From: Methylotenera_A sp049687015
GTDB taxonomy: Bacteria; Pseudomonadota; Gammaproteobacteria; Burkholderiales; Methylophilaceae
NCBI GenBank assembly: GCA_049687015.1
Contig: JBAVIP010000035.1
Coordinates: forward strand, 1-64,000
Direction: 5' to 3'
Length of the DNA stretch: 64,000 bases
This document shows, one piece after another, positions 1 through 9,193 of this stretch. The position numbers were made by a program, and so were the translations under genes. The notes under the pieces are model-generated. The model had not been told where the DNA came from. It worked only from the letters and a program-made list of their open reading frames with translations, and searched no databases. Each line of letters opens with the position of its first letter. Positions within the stretch are counted from its first letter, which is position 1.

Positions 1-386
1 TCTCTACTGACTGGTTCCTGACCTGGCAACCCAATATTCATTCATCCATTTTTTACAATATTTACAAATTCATGGTGGATTATGCCGACGTAAAAGGCAT
101 TGATGCCATCATCAAAGCCTACAGTTTGTATCAACAACAGGTAGTAGAACAAGATTCAGATGTAGAGCCGGTGCTGTCGCTTACCCGTGCCTGGACGCTG
201 GTGCGCTTTGTGGAAAGCAAGATGCTGAAAATGAAAAGTTGCACCTGTTGCGGTGGTGATTATATCGTCAATACTTACGACTTGAACCAGAATTATGTGT
301 GCAATCTGTGTCATGTACCTTCACGCGCAGGCAAAACTAAAAAAGCGAAAGAGCTTACTTATAAACTGGTTTCGATGACAGCGTAA
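1..386 (+). CDS. flhC: Flagellar master regulator FlhC, 5' end cut by window
   Basis: C-terminal part of FlhC, the partner of FlhD in the FlhD4C2 complex that activates flagellar class II promoters. The frame is open from base 3 and starts with STDWFLTWQPN, a typical FlhC stretch, so the coding region enters from outside the window and the first ATG at 72 is internal. The four zinc-ligand cysteines are visible as CTCC and CNLC, separated by about 16 residues, followed by a basic tail (KTKKAKE). About 128 residues are present; the full protein is usually near 190. flhD would be expected just upstream. The identification is confident; only the 5' part is missing. Confidence 0.9.
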   Translation, partial: STDWFLTWQPNIHSSIFYNIYKFMVDYADVKGIDAIIKAYSLYQQQVVEQDSDVEPVLSLTRAWTLVRFVESKMLKMKSCTCCGGDYIVNTYDLNQNYVCNLCHVPSRAGKTKKAKELTYKLVSMTA

Positions 387-406
387 AGTTAGTCTTGGCT
401 AAGGCA

Positions 407-1270
407 ATGACTAAACCATTAATCGATAAACGTCATTTTAATCAATACGTTAATCCTGAAGCACTCAGGGTGTCGGAAGCATCGCCAGCACCTAAGGCAC
501 ATTTAAAACCCGCTACATTGGCAGTCTTGGTTCAGTGTGCGGCAATGTTAGTAGTATTTGCATTTTCATATGCCATGCATTCTGTCGCCGCGGTCTATTT
601 TGGGGCTGATCTGACTTTCTCTATCCCGATTTTGGTATTGATGCAGGCACTTCAGGCTGCAATATTTTCTTACCTCGCAGGTATGGCGAGTTGGTGGCGT
701 TGGATACATTTAAGTTTCCCCATTGCGGTATGGGGCATGTTCAGCTGGCAGCTCCCCAATGAATTTTATTTAACGGGTTTTATTGTCAGTCTTAGTTTGT
801 TCTGGACGACATTTCGAAGCCAGGTTCCATTTTTTCCTTCACGCCCGCTGGTATGGCGGCAGGTGGCTAGAGTCATGCCGAAAAATAGACCGGTGCGCTT
901 GATAGACATCGGTAGTGGTTTGGGAGATATGCCGATGTACATAGCCAAGGTGAGGCCGGATTGCCATATTGAAGGCATTGAAATTGCGCCACTACCATGG
1001 TTGGTGAGTTATGTACGTGGCCAAATTCGCCGCTCTGCCGCAATTTTTAAACTGGGTGATTATCGCTCGCTGGATTTTGCAAATTATGACATTATTTTTG
1101 CCTATTTATCGCCTGCAGCTATGCTGGCCTTATGGGAAAAAGCGCGTCAGGAAATGAAGTCCGGTAGCCTTCTCATCAGTCTGGAGTTTGAAATTCCGGG
1201 CGTTACTCCAAACATGCGTATTGCAGGCGGTGAACACTCCCCAATAATTTATGTCTGGCGCTTACCTTAG
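407..1270 (+). CDS. Membrane-associated class I SAM-dependent methyltransferase
   Basis: About 287 aa. The N-terminal third has several hydrophobic segments (roughly residues 45-135, for example LAVLVQCAAMLVVFAFSYAM), so it is probably anchored in the inner membrane. A Rossmann methyltransferase core follows, with SAM motif I IDIGSGLGDMP and an acidic motif II (IEGIEIAP). The substrate is unknown. The frame is open to a TTG at 395, but the ATG at 407 is a more ordinary start; neither has a strong Shine-Dalgarno. The gene lies 20 bp after flhC and converges on dhaK. Nothing ties it to motility beyond position. Confidence 0.7.
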   Translation: MTKPLIDKRHFNQYVNPEALRVSEASPAPKAHLKPATLAVLVQCAAMLVVFAFSYAMHSVAAVYFGADLTFSIPILVLMQALQAAIFSYLAGMASWWRWIHLSFPIAVWGMFSWQLPNEFYLTGFIVSLSLFWTTFRSQVPFFPSRPLVWRQVARVMPKNRPVRLIDIGSGLGDMPMYIAKVRPDCHIEGIEIAPLPWLVSYVRGQIRRSAAIFKLGDYRSLDFANYDIIFAYLSPAAMLALWEKARQEMKSGSLLISLEFEIPGVTPNMRIAGGEHSPIIYVWRLP

Positions 1271-1292
1271 ATATTCCATTTTGTAGGTGGAT

Positions 1293-2282
1293 TTATCGCC
1301 CCCAGCGCAATGCTGGCGTATGTACGGGGCTATCCCAATGCTGTTTGATTTCATCATCCAATAGGCAAACGGTAATGGAAGCACCAGCCATATCAAGCGC
1401 AGTGGTGTAGTTGCCGACCAGTGAACGCGTAATTTGTAAGCCACGTTGATTCAGCAGCTTGGCAGCGCTGTTGTAAAGCAAGTAAAGTTCCATGAGCGGT
1501 GTTGCGCCAAAGCCGTTAATAAGCAACAAGATCTCGCTATCTTTGGCCGGTTTCAGGTCAGTTAGAATGGCTTCCACACAGTCTTTAACTATCTCATCAG
1601 CCTCGCGCATGGCTTCACGCCTGCGGCCAGGCTCACCGTGAATGCCTACGCCCATTTCAAGTTCATTGTCACTAATGTCAAAAGTAGGGCGGCCAGCGGC
1701 GGGTACTGTACAACTCGTCAAAGCCGCGCCAATACTGGCTGTGCGGACATTCACTTTATCGCCTAGCGCTTTGCAGGCTTGCAAACTGGCCCCTGTTTCC
1801 GCCAGGCTACCTATGCATTTTTCGACAATCACCGTGCCGGCAACACCGCGGCGGCCAGTGGTATAGGTGCTGTTAACTACGGCGCAATCATCGCTGGTTA
1901 ACACGGTGGCGTGGTCAAAAGGCAGCATTTCCGCCGCCATTTCAAAATTCATCACGTCGCCAGCGTAGTTTTTCACAATAAACAAAATACCTTTCCCGGC
2001 ATGCACCGCTTCTGCAGCGGCCAGCATCTGGTCTGGCGTGGGCGAGGTGAATACCTGGCCGGGGCAAGCGGCATCAAGCATGCCATAGCCGATGTAGCCT
2101 GCATGCAAAGGCTCGTGTCCGGAGCCGCCGCCAGAAATAATGGCGACTTTGTTCTGCGCTTTATGTTTGCGCGATAAAAAAATGGGGTCAAGCTGCAAGC
2201 TCACTAAATCAGCGTGTGCCGTAGCAAAGCCAGAAAGGCTTTCTGTAAGAACATTCTCAACTTTGTTGATAAATTTTTTCAT
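1293..2282 (-). CDS. dhaK: Dihydroxyacetone kinase subunit DhaK
   Basis: Dihydroxyacetone-binding subunit of the split kinase that makes dihydroxyacetone phosphate. The protein has 329 aa, a normal length for the family. The substrate-binding histidine that forms a hemiaminal with dihydroxyacetone is seen as His215 in GVGIHGEPG, and His56 lies in GGGSGHEP. The gene follows dhaL after 12 bp on the same strand, so the two are surely co-transcribed. In the PTS type the phosphate donor is DhaM, but no dhaM lies beside these genes. A phosphodonor encoded elsewhere, or a related sugar or acid kinase activity, is possible. Confidence 0.9.
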   Translation of the reverse strand: MKKFINKVENVLTESLSGFATAHADLVSLQLDPIFLSRKHKAQNKVAIISGGGSGHEPLHAGYIGYGMLDAACPGQVFTSPTPDQMLAAAEAVHAGKGILFIVKNYAGDVMNFEMAAEMLPFDHATVLTSDDCAVVNSTYTTGRRGVAGTVIVEKCIGSLAETGASLQACKALGDKVNVRTASIGAALTSCTVPAAGRPTFDISDNELEMGVGIHGEPGRRREAMREADEIVKDCVEAILTDLKPAKDSEILLLINGFGATPLMELYLLYNSAAKLLNQRGLQITRSLVGNYTTALDMAGASITVCLLDDEIKQHWDSPVHTPALRWGR

Positions 2283-2294
2283 TGAGCCACCTTT

Positions 2295-2945
2295 TTACTT
2301 AGTTTCTTTTAAAAGCAAATCGCACACGGTGTTCACCATTACCTGACAACTTTTCGCGCCGGGGTCTAAATGTCCAATCGCACGCTCGCCCAATCCGGCA
2401 GCGCGGCCTTTGGTGGCAAGCAAATCACGGGTGTATTCCAGCCCTTTGTCAGCAGCATTTTTCACTGCGGCGCATATTTCGGCAACCGATTTGCCCTGTG
2501 CTGCCATCGTGGTGAATGTGGTAGAAACCGGCACCAGCACATCCAGCATGGTTTTTTCACCGACGTTGGATTTTCCGCGCATCATCATGCTTTGTACCCC
2601 GTAAGCAAAAGCCGCCGCAGTTTCAAGATTCATATTGGTCTCGTTAATTTTGGCGTCATGCTCTTTCAGATATTTGGACATGCCCATAAAAAAGCTTGCA
2701 AACAATGGCCCGGAAGCCCCGCCGACTGTGCTTAGCAGCTTCATGCTGATTTTTTGCAGCGCTTCTTCCGGTTGCAGTGGCAGCAGTTCGTTATGCATGG
2801 CTGCGATCGTCTCGCTGCCACGTTTCATGTTGATGTAATGGTCGCCATCACCAATCGCGCGGTCGAGCGATTCTATGTTGGCTTCATTGGCGACAATGGC
2901 AGCGTGTACAGCGAGTGTAGAAGATAAAATAAAAGAAGTTTTCAT
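2295..2945 (-). CDS. dhaL: Dihydroxyacetone kinase subunit DhaL
   Basis: Nucleotide-binding subunit (216 aa) that passes phosphate to the ketose held by DhaK. The three Mg/ADP-ligating aspartates are in place (Asp28, Asp33 and Asp35 in LDRAIGDGDHYINMKRG). The residue after the histidine is Tyr where Gly is common (HG-NM), a small departure from the classical motif. The helical barrel pattern with GGASGPLF is also seen. It is the first gene of a dhaL-dhaK pair; the order and lack of dhaM differ from the usual dhaKLM. Confidence 0.88.
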   Translation of the reverse strand: MKTSFILSSTLAVHAAIVANEANIESLDRAIGDGDHYINMKRGSETIAAMHNELLPLQPEEALQKISMKLLSTVGGASGPLFASFFMGMSKYLKEHDAKINETNMNLETAAAFAYGVQSMMMRGKSNVGEKTMLDVLVPVSTTFTTMAAQGKSVAEICAAVKNAADKGLEYTRDLLATKGRAAGLGERAIGHLDPGAKSCQVMVNTVCDLLLKETK

Positions 2946-3020
2946 GTGGGTAGTTTAAAACCAAACCAGTTAAAATTGAACAGGAATTTTTGCGATAGCG
3001 CAGGTGTCAGTTATGTTTAA

Positions 3021-3359
3021 TTAGCCGCAGCGTTTATATTGCTCATTGTGCCCTGCATCATTTGTTAGCACTAGCCTTTTATGCGTAAGTTTGACTATTC
3101 TGTACTTGTAATCGGTGTTGAAGGTGGTAATGACCAATTGTTTTTTCTCTATACGCCAATCACCAAATTCTCCTGGCCGATGGTGCAAATATGAGCGAAA
3201 GTGATGTTGGCCATTTTCTATTTCCAGATTAAATTCCTCATAAAACGCGGAGGTTGAACTGGCGCACCACGCGCCAAGCAGCCTGCTTTCTAGAGTGGTT
3301 TTAGCTTGCGCTGAAATAAAGATAAAAAAGAAACACAGAAAAATAAGTAATTTTGGCAT
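3021..3359 (-). CDS. Small secreted protein of unknown function
   Basis: 112 aa with a clear signal peptide (hydrophobic stretch LLIFLCFFFIFI, cleavage likely after AQA). The mature part of about 92 residues has two cysteines (in GAWCASS and at the C-terminal KRCG) that could form a disulphide, and alternating beta-strand-like segments. This recalls small lipocalin-like or YARHG-type periplasmic proteins, but I cannot assign a family. It starts 5 bp after the DUF1304 gene, so the two probably form one transcript. Confidence 0.6.
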   Translation of the reverse strand: MPKLLIFLCFFFIFISAQAKTTLESRLLGAWCASSTSAFYEEFNLEIENGQHHFRSYLHHRPGEFGDWRIEKKQLVITTFNTDYKYRIVKLTHKRLVLTNDAGHNEQYKRCG

Positions 3360-3364
3360 GAGAC

Positions 3365-3721
3365 TTATGACATTAGTAAAAGTGCCAACCCGATAGCTGC
3401 AGGAACGGCTTGCACAAACAGAATTTTTTTACCTACGGTGGCCGCGCCATACAAGCCCGCAACCAAAATACAGCACAGAAAAAACACTTTTATACTTGCC
3501 CCCGCTACACCCAAACTTAAACCCCAGAACAGGCCGGCAGCTAAAAAACCATTGTACAAGCCCTGGTTGGCCGCTAAAACCTTGCTGGCAGCTGCCGCTT
3601 CTTTGCTTTGGCGAAAAGCGCGCAAACCTGCGGGCTTATCCCACAAAAACATCTCTAACACTAAAAAATAAACATGTAACAATGCAACGAGTGCAATAAC
3701 AATGTTGGAGGCGGTCTGCAT
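3365..3721 (-). CDS. DUF1304 family small membrane protein
   Basis: 118 aa, nearly all hydrophobic, with four predicted membrane segments. The pattern matches DUF1304: an N-terminal helix with HVYFLVLEMFLW, a central NQGLYNGFLAAGL segment, and a C-terminal hydrophobic run ending in ALLLMS. The family has no established function. The gene is the first of a two-gene unit with the small secreted protein downstream. Confidence 0.78.
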   Translation of the reverse strand: MQTASNIVIALVALLHVYFLVLEMFLWDKPAGLRAFRQSKEAAAASKVLAANQGLYNGFLAAGLFWGLSLGVAGASIKVFFLCCILVAGLYGAATVGKKILFVQAVPAAIGLALLLMS

Positions 3722-3816
3722 GACTTTTTCTCTATTGGTTGCGGCCTATAGGAATAGCTAACTAAGTAATACAACCATTTTAGCCTGCTAATGATGCGTT
3801 TAGCTATCCCCATTTT

Positions 3817-5736
3817 TTAAGATAGTTTTTGTTTTAAATCCAGCGCTTCCCAGCGTGCAAGGTGGCTTTCCAGCAAACTGTCAATTTCAATCAATCTCGA
3901 TTGCAGTGTTTTAACGTGTTCAGGCTGCGTTTTATAAAGCTCGCCATCAGCAAGTTGCGTATGAATATTGGCTTGTTCAGCTTCAAGTTGCTCAATCTTG
4001 GCCGGAATCTCGCCTAATTCTTTTTGCTCTTTAAAGCTTAATTTTGAAAGAGACTTCACCTGATTAGCAGGTGGGTTTTCTTTGGGTGTTGATTTCGCAA
4101 TTTGTGCAGATTCAGACTTTTTATCTTCGAGGCGTTGTTGTGTGAAACGTTGCCAGTCATCGTAGCCGCCGCCAAACTCAGTGAGCACGCCATTACCTTC
4201 AAATGCTATCACTTGCGTCACTGTGTTTTCTAAAAAGGCGCGGTCGTGACTCACTAAAAACAGGGTGCCAGAAAATTCCTGTAGCAAGCTTTCTAATAGT
4301 TCCAGCGTGTCGATATCCAGGTCGTTAGTCGGCTCATCCAGCACCAAAACATTGGCTGGGCGGGCAAACAGGCGCGCCAATAATAAACGATTACGCTCAC
4401 CGCCGGAGAGCGACTTGACTGGCGAACGCGAGCGTTGTGGCGGGAATAAAAAATCCTCCAGATAACTAATCACGTGCTTGCGCTCGTTACCTATCTCGAC
4501 AAAATCAGAACCCGGGCTAATGGTGTCGGCCAGCGTCGCTTCTTCATCGAGTTGTTCACGCATCTGGTCAAAATAAGCCACGTTGATTTTTGTGCCGCGT
4601 TGAATGGTGCCACTATCCGGCTCGATATCCCCTAGAATCAATTTGAGCAGAGTGGTTTTGCCAATACCATTTGGCCCGAGCAAACCGATTTTGTCACCAC
4701 GCAAAATGCGCGTGCTGAAGTTTTTAATCAGTATTTTATCACCGTATGATTTTGAAACATTTTCTAGCTCAGCTACCAGTTTGCCGCTGCGCTCGCCAGC
4801 ATCCAGATTGAGTTTGACGTTGCCCTGGCGTTCGCGGCGGGCGGCGCGTTCCAGGCGCAGAGATTCTAGCCTGCGCACGCGGCCTTCGTTGCGGGTGCGA
4901 CGCGCTTTAATGCCCTGGCGTATCCATACCTCTTCCTGTGCTAAATACTTATCAAACTTGGCGGCATGTGTTTCTTCAACCGCCAGCAGCTCTTCTTTTT
5001 TAGCCTGATATTGCGTAAAGTTACCCACAAAGTCAGTCAAGATGCCACGATCCAGCTCGGTAATACGGGTGGCGAGCTTATCCAAAAAGCGTCTGTCATG
5101 GGTAATAAACAACACACTACCGTTAAAGCCTAATAACAGGTCTTCCAGCCATTCAATCGCCTCTAAATCCAAGTGGTTGGTCGGTTCATCCAGCAGTAGT
5201 ACTTCAGGTTCTGCCACCAGTGCGCGGCCTAGCGCAACACGTTTACGCCAGCCGCCAGAGAGTGTAGAAACTAGCGCATCCGCATCCAGATTTAAGCGGC
5301 TCAACACGGTTTCTACACGTGATTGCGCCGCCCAGCCATTTTGCACATCCAAATCGTGCTGCAAGTGCTGCATTTTGGTCATCAGCGCGTCAATATCTGC
5401 ATCAGGCATGCCCATGTCGTGCGTTACCTGGTGATAATCGATAATTGTTTGCTGCAACGCACCCAGGCCTTCGGCCACAGCTTCAAACACGGTGTGTGTG
5501 GTGTCGAGCTCAGGTTCTTGCGGCACATACACTACGCGCGCATTGCTCGCACGCCATACCGCGCCTTCATCAAGCTTAATTGTGCCGGCAATGGCTTTTA
5601 GCAAGCTGGATTTACCCGCACCATTGCGCCCAATCAAGCCTACTCGCTCACCTGCATCGAGTTGAAAGGCGGCGTGATCAAGCAGGGCGTGGTGCCCAAA
5701 GGCAAGACAGGCGTTATCTAAGGTAATGTAAGGCAT
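3817..5736 (-). CDS. uup: ABC-F ATPase Uup
   Basis: 639 aa, the usual length of Uup. It has two ABC cassettes in one chain: first Walker A GRNGAGKSS, first signature LSGGWRKR followed by LLLDEPTNHLD; second Walker A GPNGIGKTT, second signature LSGGERNR and VLDEPTNDLD. The interdomain linker is very basic (KARRTRNEGRVRRLE), and a C-terminal coiled-coil region starts near residue 560, typical of Uup. No membrane segments are present. Known roles of the family are ribosome-associated translation factor activity and, for Uup, effects on precise transposon excision. Rep lies immediately upstream on the same strand (16 bp). Confidence 0.92.
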   Translation of the reverse strand: MPYITLDNACLAFGHHALLDHAAFQLDAGERVGLIGRNGAGKSSLLKAIAGTIKLDEGAVWRASNARVVYVPQEPELDTTHTVFEAVAEGLGALQQTIIDYHQVTHDMGMPDADIDALMTKMQHLQHDLDVQNGWAAQSRVETVLSRLNLDADALVSTLSGGWRKRVALGRALVAEPEVLLLDEPTNHLDLEAIEWLEDLLLGFNGSVLFITHDRRFLDKLATRITELDRGILTDFVGNFTQYQAKKEELLAVEETHAAKFDKYLAQEEVWIRQGIKARRTRNEGRVRRLESLRLERAARRERQGNVKLNLDAGERSGKLVAELENVSKSYGDKILIKNFSTRILRGDKIGLLGPNGIGKTTLLKLILGDIEPDSGTIQRGTKINVAYFDQMREQLDEEATLADTISPGSDFVEIGNERKHVISYLEDFLFPPQRSRSPVKSLSGGERNRLLLARLFARPANVLVLDEPTNDLDIDTLELLESLLQEFSGTLFLVSHDRAFLENTVTQVIAFEGNGVLTEFGGGYDDWQRFTQQRLEDKKSESAQIAKSTPKENPPANQVKSLSKLSFKEQKELGEIPAKIEQLEAEQANIHTQLADGELYKTQPEHVKTLQSRLIEIDSLLESHLARWEALDLKQKLS

Positions 5737-5752
5737 GGTTGAATATTACTTT

Positions 5753-7768
5753 CTATTTATTTGCTAACATGGCGCGAATATTGGCCATTTTAGATTTGCC
5801 GAATTCTTTGCTTTCTATCGGGTCATTAAACGGGTTGCCAAAATGCCGTACGTCATCGCTTGGCAATTCTGCGATAAACCGGCTGGGTTCGCACATTTGT
5901 ATTTCACCTGCGCGTTTACGTTTTTTGCACCAGGATATGTTGAGGGATTTTTGTGCACGCGTGATGCCTACATACATCAGGCGGCGTTCTTCTTCAATAC
6001 GATCGGTATCAACAGATTCGCGGTGCGGCAGAATGCCTTCTTCCACGCCGATTAAAAACACATGCCCAAACTCCAAGCCTTTCGCCGCGTGCAAGGTGGA
6101 GAGTTTCACTGCATCTGGCTCGCCATCTTCACGGCCTTCCAGCATGCTCATGAGCGAAACCATTTGCGTCAGTTCTAGCAGGTTTTTAGCTTCCGTTTCG
6201 TTGCCAAATTCGGTATTTGCTTCACCTTTTTTAGTGAGCCAGCCGATAAACTCGAGCACATTCGCCCATTTGACCTCAGCTGCGCGTGGTTCTTCGCTGT
6301 CATACAAAAAGGCTTCGTATTGAATCGTGGTGAGCAAGTCATTCAGCACATCACCTGCCGGGTCGCGCACGGCGCGTGCCTGCAACTTGTTGATGTACTG
6401 GCAAAAATTCAATAAATCGTCTAATTGCTTGTTGCCGATTTCGCTTTGGAAACCTTGCTCAAATGCAGCTGCAAACAACGACATTTTGTGTGCGCTGGCG
6501 TACTCACCCAGCCGCTCGAGCGTGGTGTTGCCGATGCCTTTTTTGGGTGTGGTTGCGGCGCGGATAAACGCAGGGTCGTCGTCTTCATTCGAAATCAGGC
6601 GCAAATAACTGACCAGATCTTTAATCTCGGCTTTGTCAAAAAACGATTGTCCGCCGGAGATGGTGTAGGGAATCTTATGGTTGCGTAATTGCTGCTCAAA
6701 AATGCGCGCCTGGTGGTTGCCGCGGTAGAGGATGGCGTAATCCAGAAACCTGGTGCGGTTTTCAAATTTATGCGCCTGCAGTTTCATGAGCACAGATTCG
6801 GCCTCGGCCTCTTCGCTCATGGCGGCAGAAACCTGAATGAGATCGCCTGTGCCTAAATCGCTCCATAGTTTTTTCTCGAACAATTTAGGGTTATTGCTAA
6901 TGACCTGGTTGGCGGCACGCAGAATACGCACGGTAGAGCGGTAGTTTTGCTCTAATTTGATGACTTTAAGCTTGCTGAAGTCTTCGGTGAGTTGACGCAG
7001 ATTTTCCACATCCGCGCCGCGCCAGCCGTAAATGGCCTGATCGTCATCGCCCACGGCGGTAAATTGGCCGCGTAAGCCGGTGAGCATTTTCACCAGTTTA
7101 TATTGGCAGGCGTTGGTGTCCTGGTATTCGTCTATCAGCAGGTATTGCAGTTTGCGTTGCCATTTATTCAGCGCGCTTTCGTGCTGCTCAAATAATTCAA
7201 CGGGCAATTTGATCAAGTCATCAAAATCTACCGCTTGATAGGCCTTGAGCGTTTGTTGATACAGTTGATAGACCTTGGCCGCAGCGTGTGTAAGTTCTTC
7301 ATCGGCCGCGGCCTTGGCTTGGTCCGGGTTGATAAAGGCGTTCTTCCAGGCGGAAATCTGGTATTGCGTTTTGCGTAATAACTGTTTATCGGTAGTGACC
7401 AAAATATCGGCCACAATCTTAAAGCTATCGGATGAATCCAAAATAGAAAACTGTGGTTTGTAGCCTAGTAAACTGGCCTCGGCGCGCAGCATTTGTAAGC
7501 CAAGCGAGTGGAAAGTGGCAATGGTTAAGCCTTTGGTAGGCTTGCCCTGCATCAGTTTACTCACACGCTCCTGCATCTCGCGTGCGGCTTTATTGGTAAA
7601 GGTAATCGCTGCGATTTCTTTGGGAGAATAGCCCGCTTCGTCAATCAAATAGCTGATTTTTTGCGTGATAACGCGCGTTTTGCCACTGCCCGCACCAGCG
7701 AGCACCAGTAATGGGCCATCGAGATACTTGACTGCTTCGCGTTGGGGTGAGTTAAGGCTGTTTAACAT
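5753..7768 (-). CDS. rep: ATP-dependent DNA helicase Rep (UvrD/Rep superfamily 1)
   Basis: 671 aa, almost the length of E. coli Rep (673). Motif Ia/Walker A is seen as LAGAGSGKTRVITQ near residues 22-35. Further motifs are the DDQAIYGWRGA segment, LIDEYQDTN (Walker B), LEQNYRST, LSTLHAAKGLEF and VGITRAQ. It is a 3'-5' helicase that helps forks pass protein roadblocks and restart. The choice of Rep over UvrD rests on length and the N-terminal sequence MLNSLNSPQREAV. It is first of the rep-uup pair. Confidence 0.9.
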   Translation of the reverse strand: MLNSLNSPQREAVKYLDGPLLVLAGAGSGKTRVITQKISYLIDEAGYSPKEIAAITFTNKAAREMQERVSKLMQGKPTKGLTIATFHSLGLQMLRAEASLLGYKPQFSILDSSDSFKIVADILVTTDKQLLRKTQYQISAWKNAFINPDQAKAAADEELTHAAAKVYQLYQQTLKAYQAVDFDDLIKLPVELFEQHESALNKWQRKLQYLLIDEYQDTNACQYKLVKMLTGLRGQFTAVGDDDQAIYGWRGADVENLRQLTEDFSKLKVIKLEQNYRSTVRILRAANQVISNNPKLFEKKLWSDLGTGDLIQVSAAMSEEAEAESVLMKLQAHKFENRTRFLDYAILYRGNHQARIFEQQLRNHKIPYTISGGQSFFDKAEIKDLVSYLRLISNEDDDPAFIRAATTPKKGIGNTTLERLGEYASAHKMSLFAAAFEQGFQSEIGNKQLDDLLNFCQYINKLQARAVRDPAGDVLNDLLTTIQYEAFLYDSEEPRAAEVKWANVLEFIGWLTKKGEANTEFGNETEAKNLLELTQMVSLMSMLEGREDGEPDAVKLSTLHAAKGLEFGHVFLIGVEEGILPHRESVDTDRIEEERRLMYVGITRAQKSLNISWCKKRKRAGEIQMCEPSRFIAELPSDDVRHFGNPFNDPIESKEFGKSKMANIRAMLANK

Positions 7769-7937
7769 GTTTTTTTGAGCGGACTTTTAAAAGAACCTGG
7801 CACGACATTCTGCCGAGCTAACTATTTGCGAACTAAGCGTTTATAGTATGATTGTAACTGCTTAATAAAAATTAGTGCTTATAGTTATCAATTTTAAGCT
7901 AAAAATTATTTCTTCTAATTTACGGTAGCCGCTCGCA

Positions 7938-9125
7938 ATGCCAAAGTTTGATCTAAAAACCATTGTTTTCATGTCGATGCTGCTGACCTTCATGCTTTCC
8001 ATGCTGTTGGCGATTACACGCACGCACCATAAAAAGTTGCATGGACCAGGCTACTGGGCAGTGGGTAATCTGGTGATTGGCTTGGGCATGGTGCTGGTGT
8101 TGATGCAGTTGGATGCCCCGAAGCGGCTTTTTTTGCCCGGCATGGCCTTGATTGGCGCGGGCTTAAGTTTGTATATCAATGGCATTCAGGCATTTATTGG
8201 TAAAGTGCCTAATCATCGCGTTCCTGTTGCCGTATTTTTCCTGCTGATGGTCATAGATGCTTACTTTATGTTCAATGGAAGCGATATCCGCACAGCGGTG
8301 ATATTGGGTGCAATCATCTTTGCGGCAATTTATCTATATTGTGCCCGGCTCACGTTTTCGCGCGATGAAGGCATTGTAGGCAGTTTGTTCTGGATTGCTT
8401 CAAGCTTATATTTGCTGATGGCACTATTGATGCTAGGCCGCGCATTTTATGCTTCGCGAGCGGGTGTGGCGGTATTTGATTCTTTTGCCACCTGGCCAGT
8501 CAATGCTTATACCTTCATGCTGGGCGCGGTTTCGCAGTTTTTTATCTCCAGCCTGTTCGTATTGATGCTAAGTTATAAGCTGAGTCAAAACCTGGAATCA
8601 ATTGCGACGATTGACAGCTTGACTGGCGTACTAAACAGGCGTGGTTTGGAAGAAGCGGCCTTGAAAATGCAGGACATTTGCAAGCGCATTAACCTGAGCA
8701 TGGCGGTGTTGCTGATTGATATTGACCATTTTAAAAAAGTGAATGACCAATATGGACACTTGTGTGGCGATGATGTGTTAAGGCATCTGGCCAAGGTGAT
8801 TGCAGGTATACTGCGTTCCAGTGATGTGCTTGGCCGCTACGGGGGCGAGGAGTTTTGTGTATTTCTGCCGAACACTGCTGAGGATGATGCCGTCGGTCTG
8901 GCTGAGCGCATCCGTGCGGGAATTGAAGCAAGCCCATTAAAAGTGAACCGAACGGCGATTAAAACCACCGTCAGCATTGGCGTGGCTGATTCGGTGCGCG
9001 CAGGCTACGATTTTAAAGGCCTGGTAGCCACTGCAGATAGCGCCATGTACGCCGCAAAGAATAGCGGGCGAAATCGCGTGATGAGTTATACACAAATTAC
9101 GCGGGACACTAAACAATCTTCATAA
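7938..9125 (+). CDS. Membrane-bound diguanylate cyclase (GGDEF)
   Basis: 395 aa. The N-terminal half has six or seven hydrophobic segments (residues 8 to about 215), forming an integral membrane sensor with no recognised family. The C-terminal GGDEF domain carries the active form of the motif as GGEEF at residues 302-306. An RxxD inhibitory site (RSSD) sits five residues before it, so the enzyme should make c-di-GMP and be product-inhibited. A short coiled stretch joins the two parts. The next gene, 68 bp on, has a class III cyclase-like domain, so two nucleotide-signalling proteins are paired. Confidence 0.88.
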   Translation: MPKFDLKTIVFMSMLLTFMLSMLLAITRTHHKKLHGPGYWAVGNLVIGLGMVLVLMQLDAPKRLFLPGMALIGAGLSLYINGIQAFIGKVPNHRVPVAVFFLLMVIDAYFMFNGSDIRTAVILGAIIFAAIYLYCARLTFSRDEGIVGSLFWIASSLYLLMALLMLGRAFYASRAGVAVFDSFATWPVNAYTFMLGAVSQFFISSLFVLMLSYKLSQNLESIATIDSLTGVLNRRGLEEAALKMQDICKRINLSMAVLLIDIDHFKKVNDQYGHLCGDDVLRHLAKVIAGILRSSDVLGRYGGEEFCVFLPNTAEDDAVGLAERIRAGIEASPLKVNRTAIKTTVSIGVADSVRAGYDFKGLVATADSAMYAAKNSGRNRVMSYTQITRDTKQSS

Positions 9126-9193
9126 AACAGGCTAACATTCTGTTTGGATTATATTTTCGTCGATCATTTGATACATTTATTTGAAAGTTAATT

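Noticed and set aside
72..386. A complete 104-aa zinc-finger protein starting at ATG 72
   Set aside because: The frame continues upstream to the window edge with FlhC-like sequence, so it is the end of flhC.
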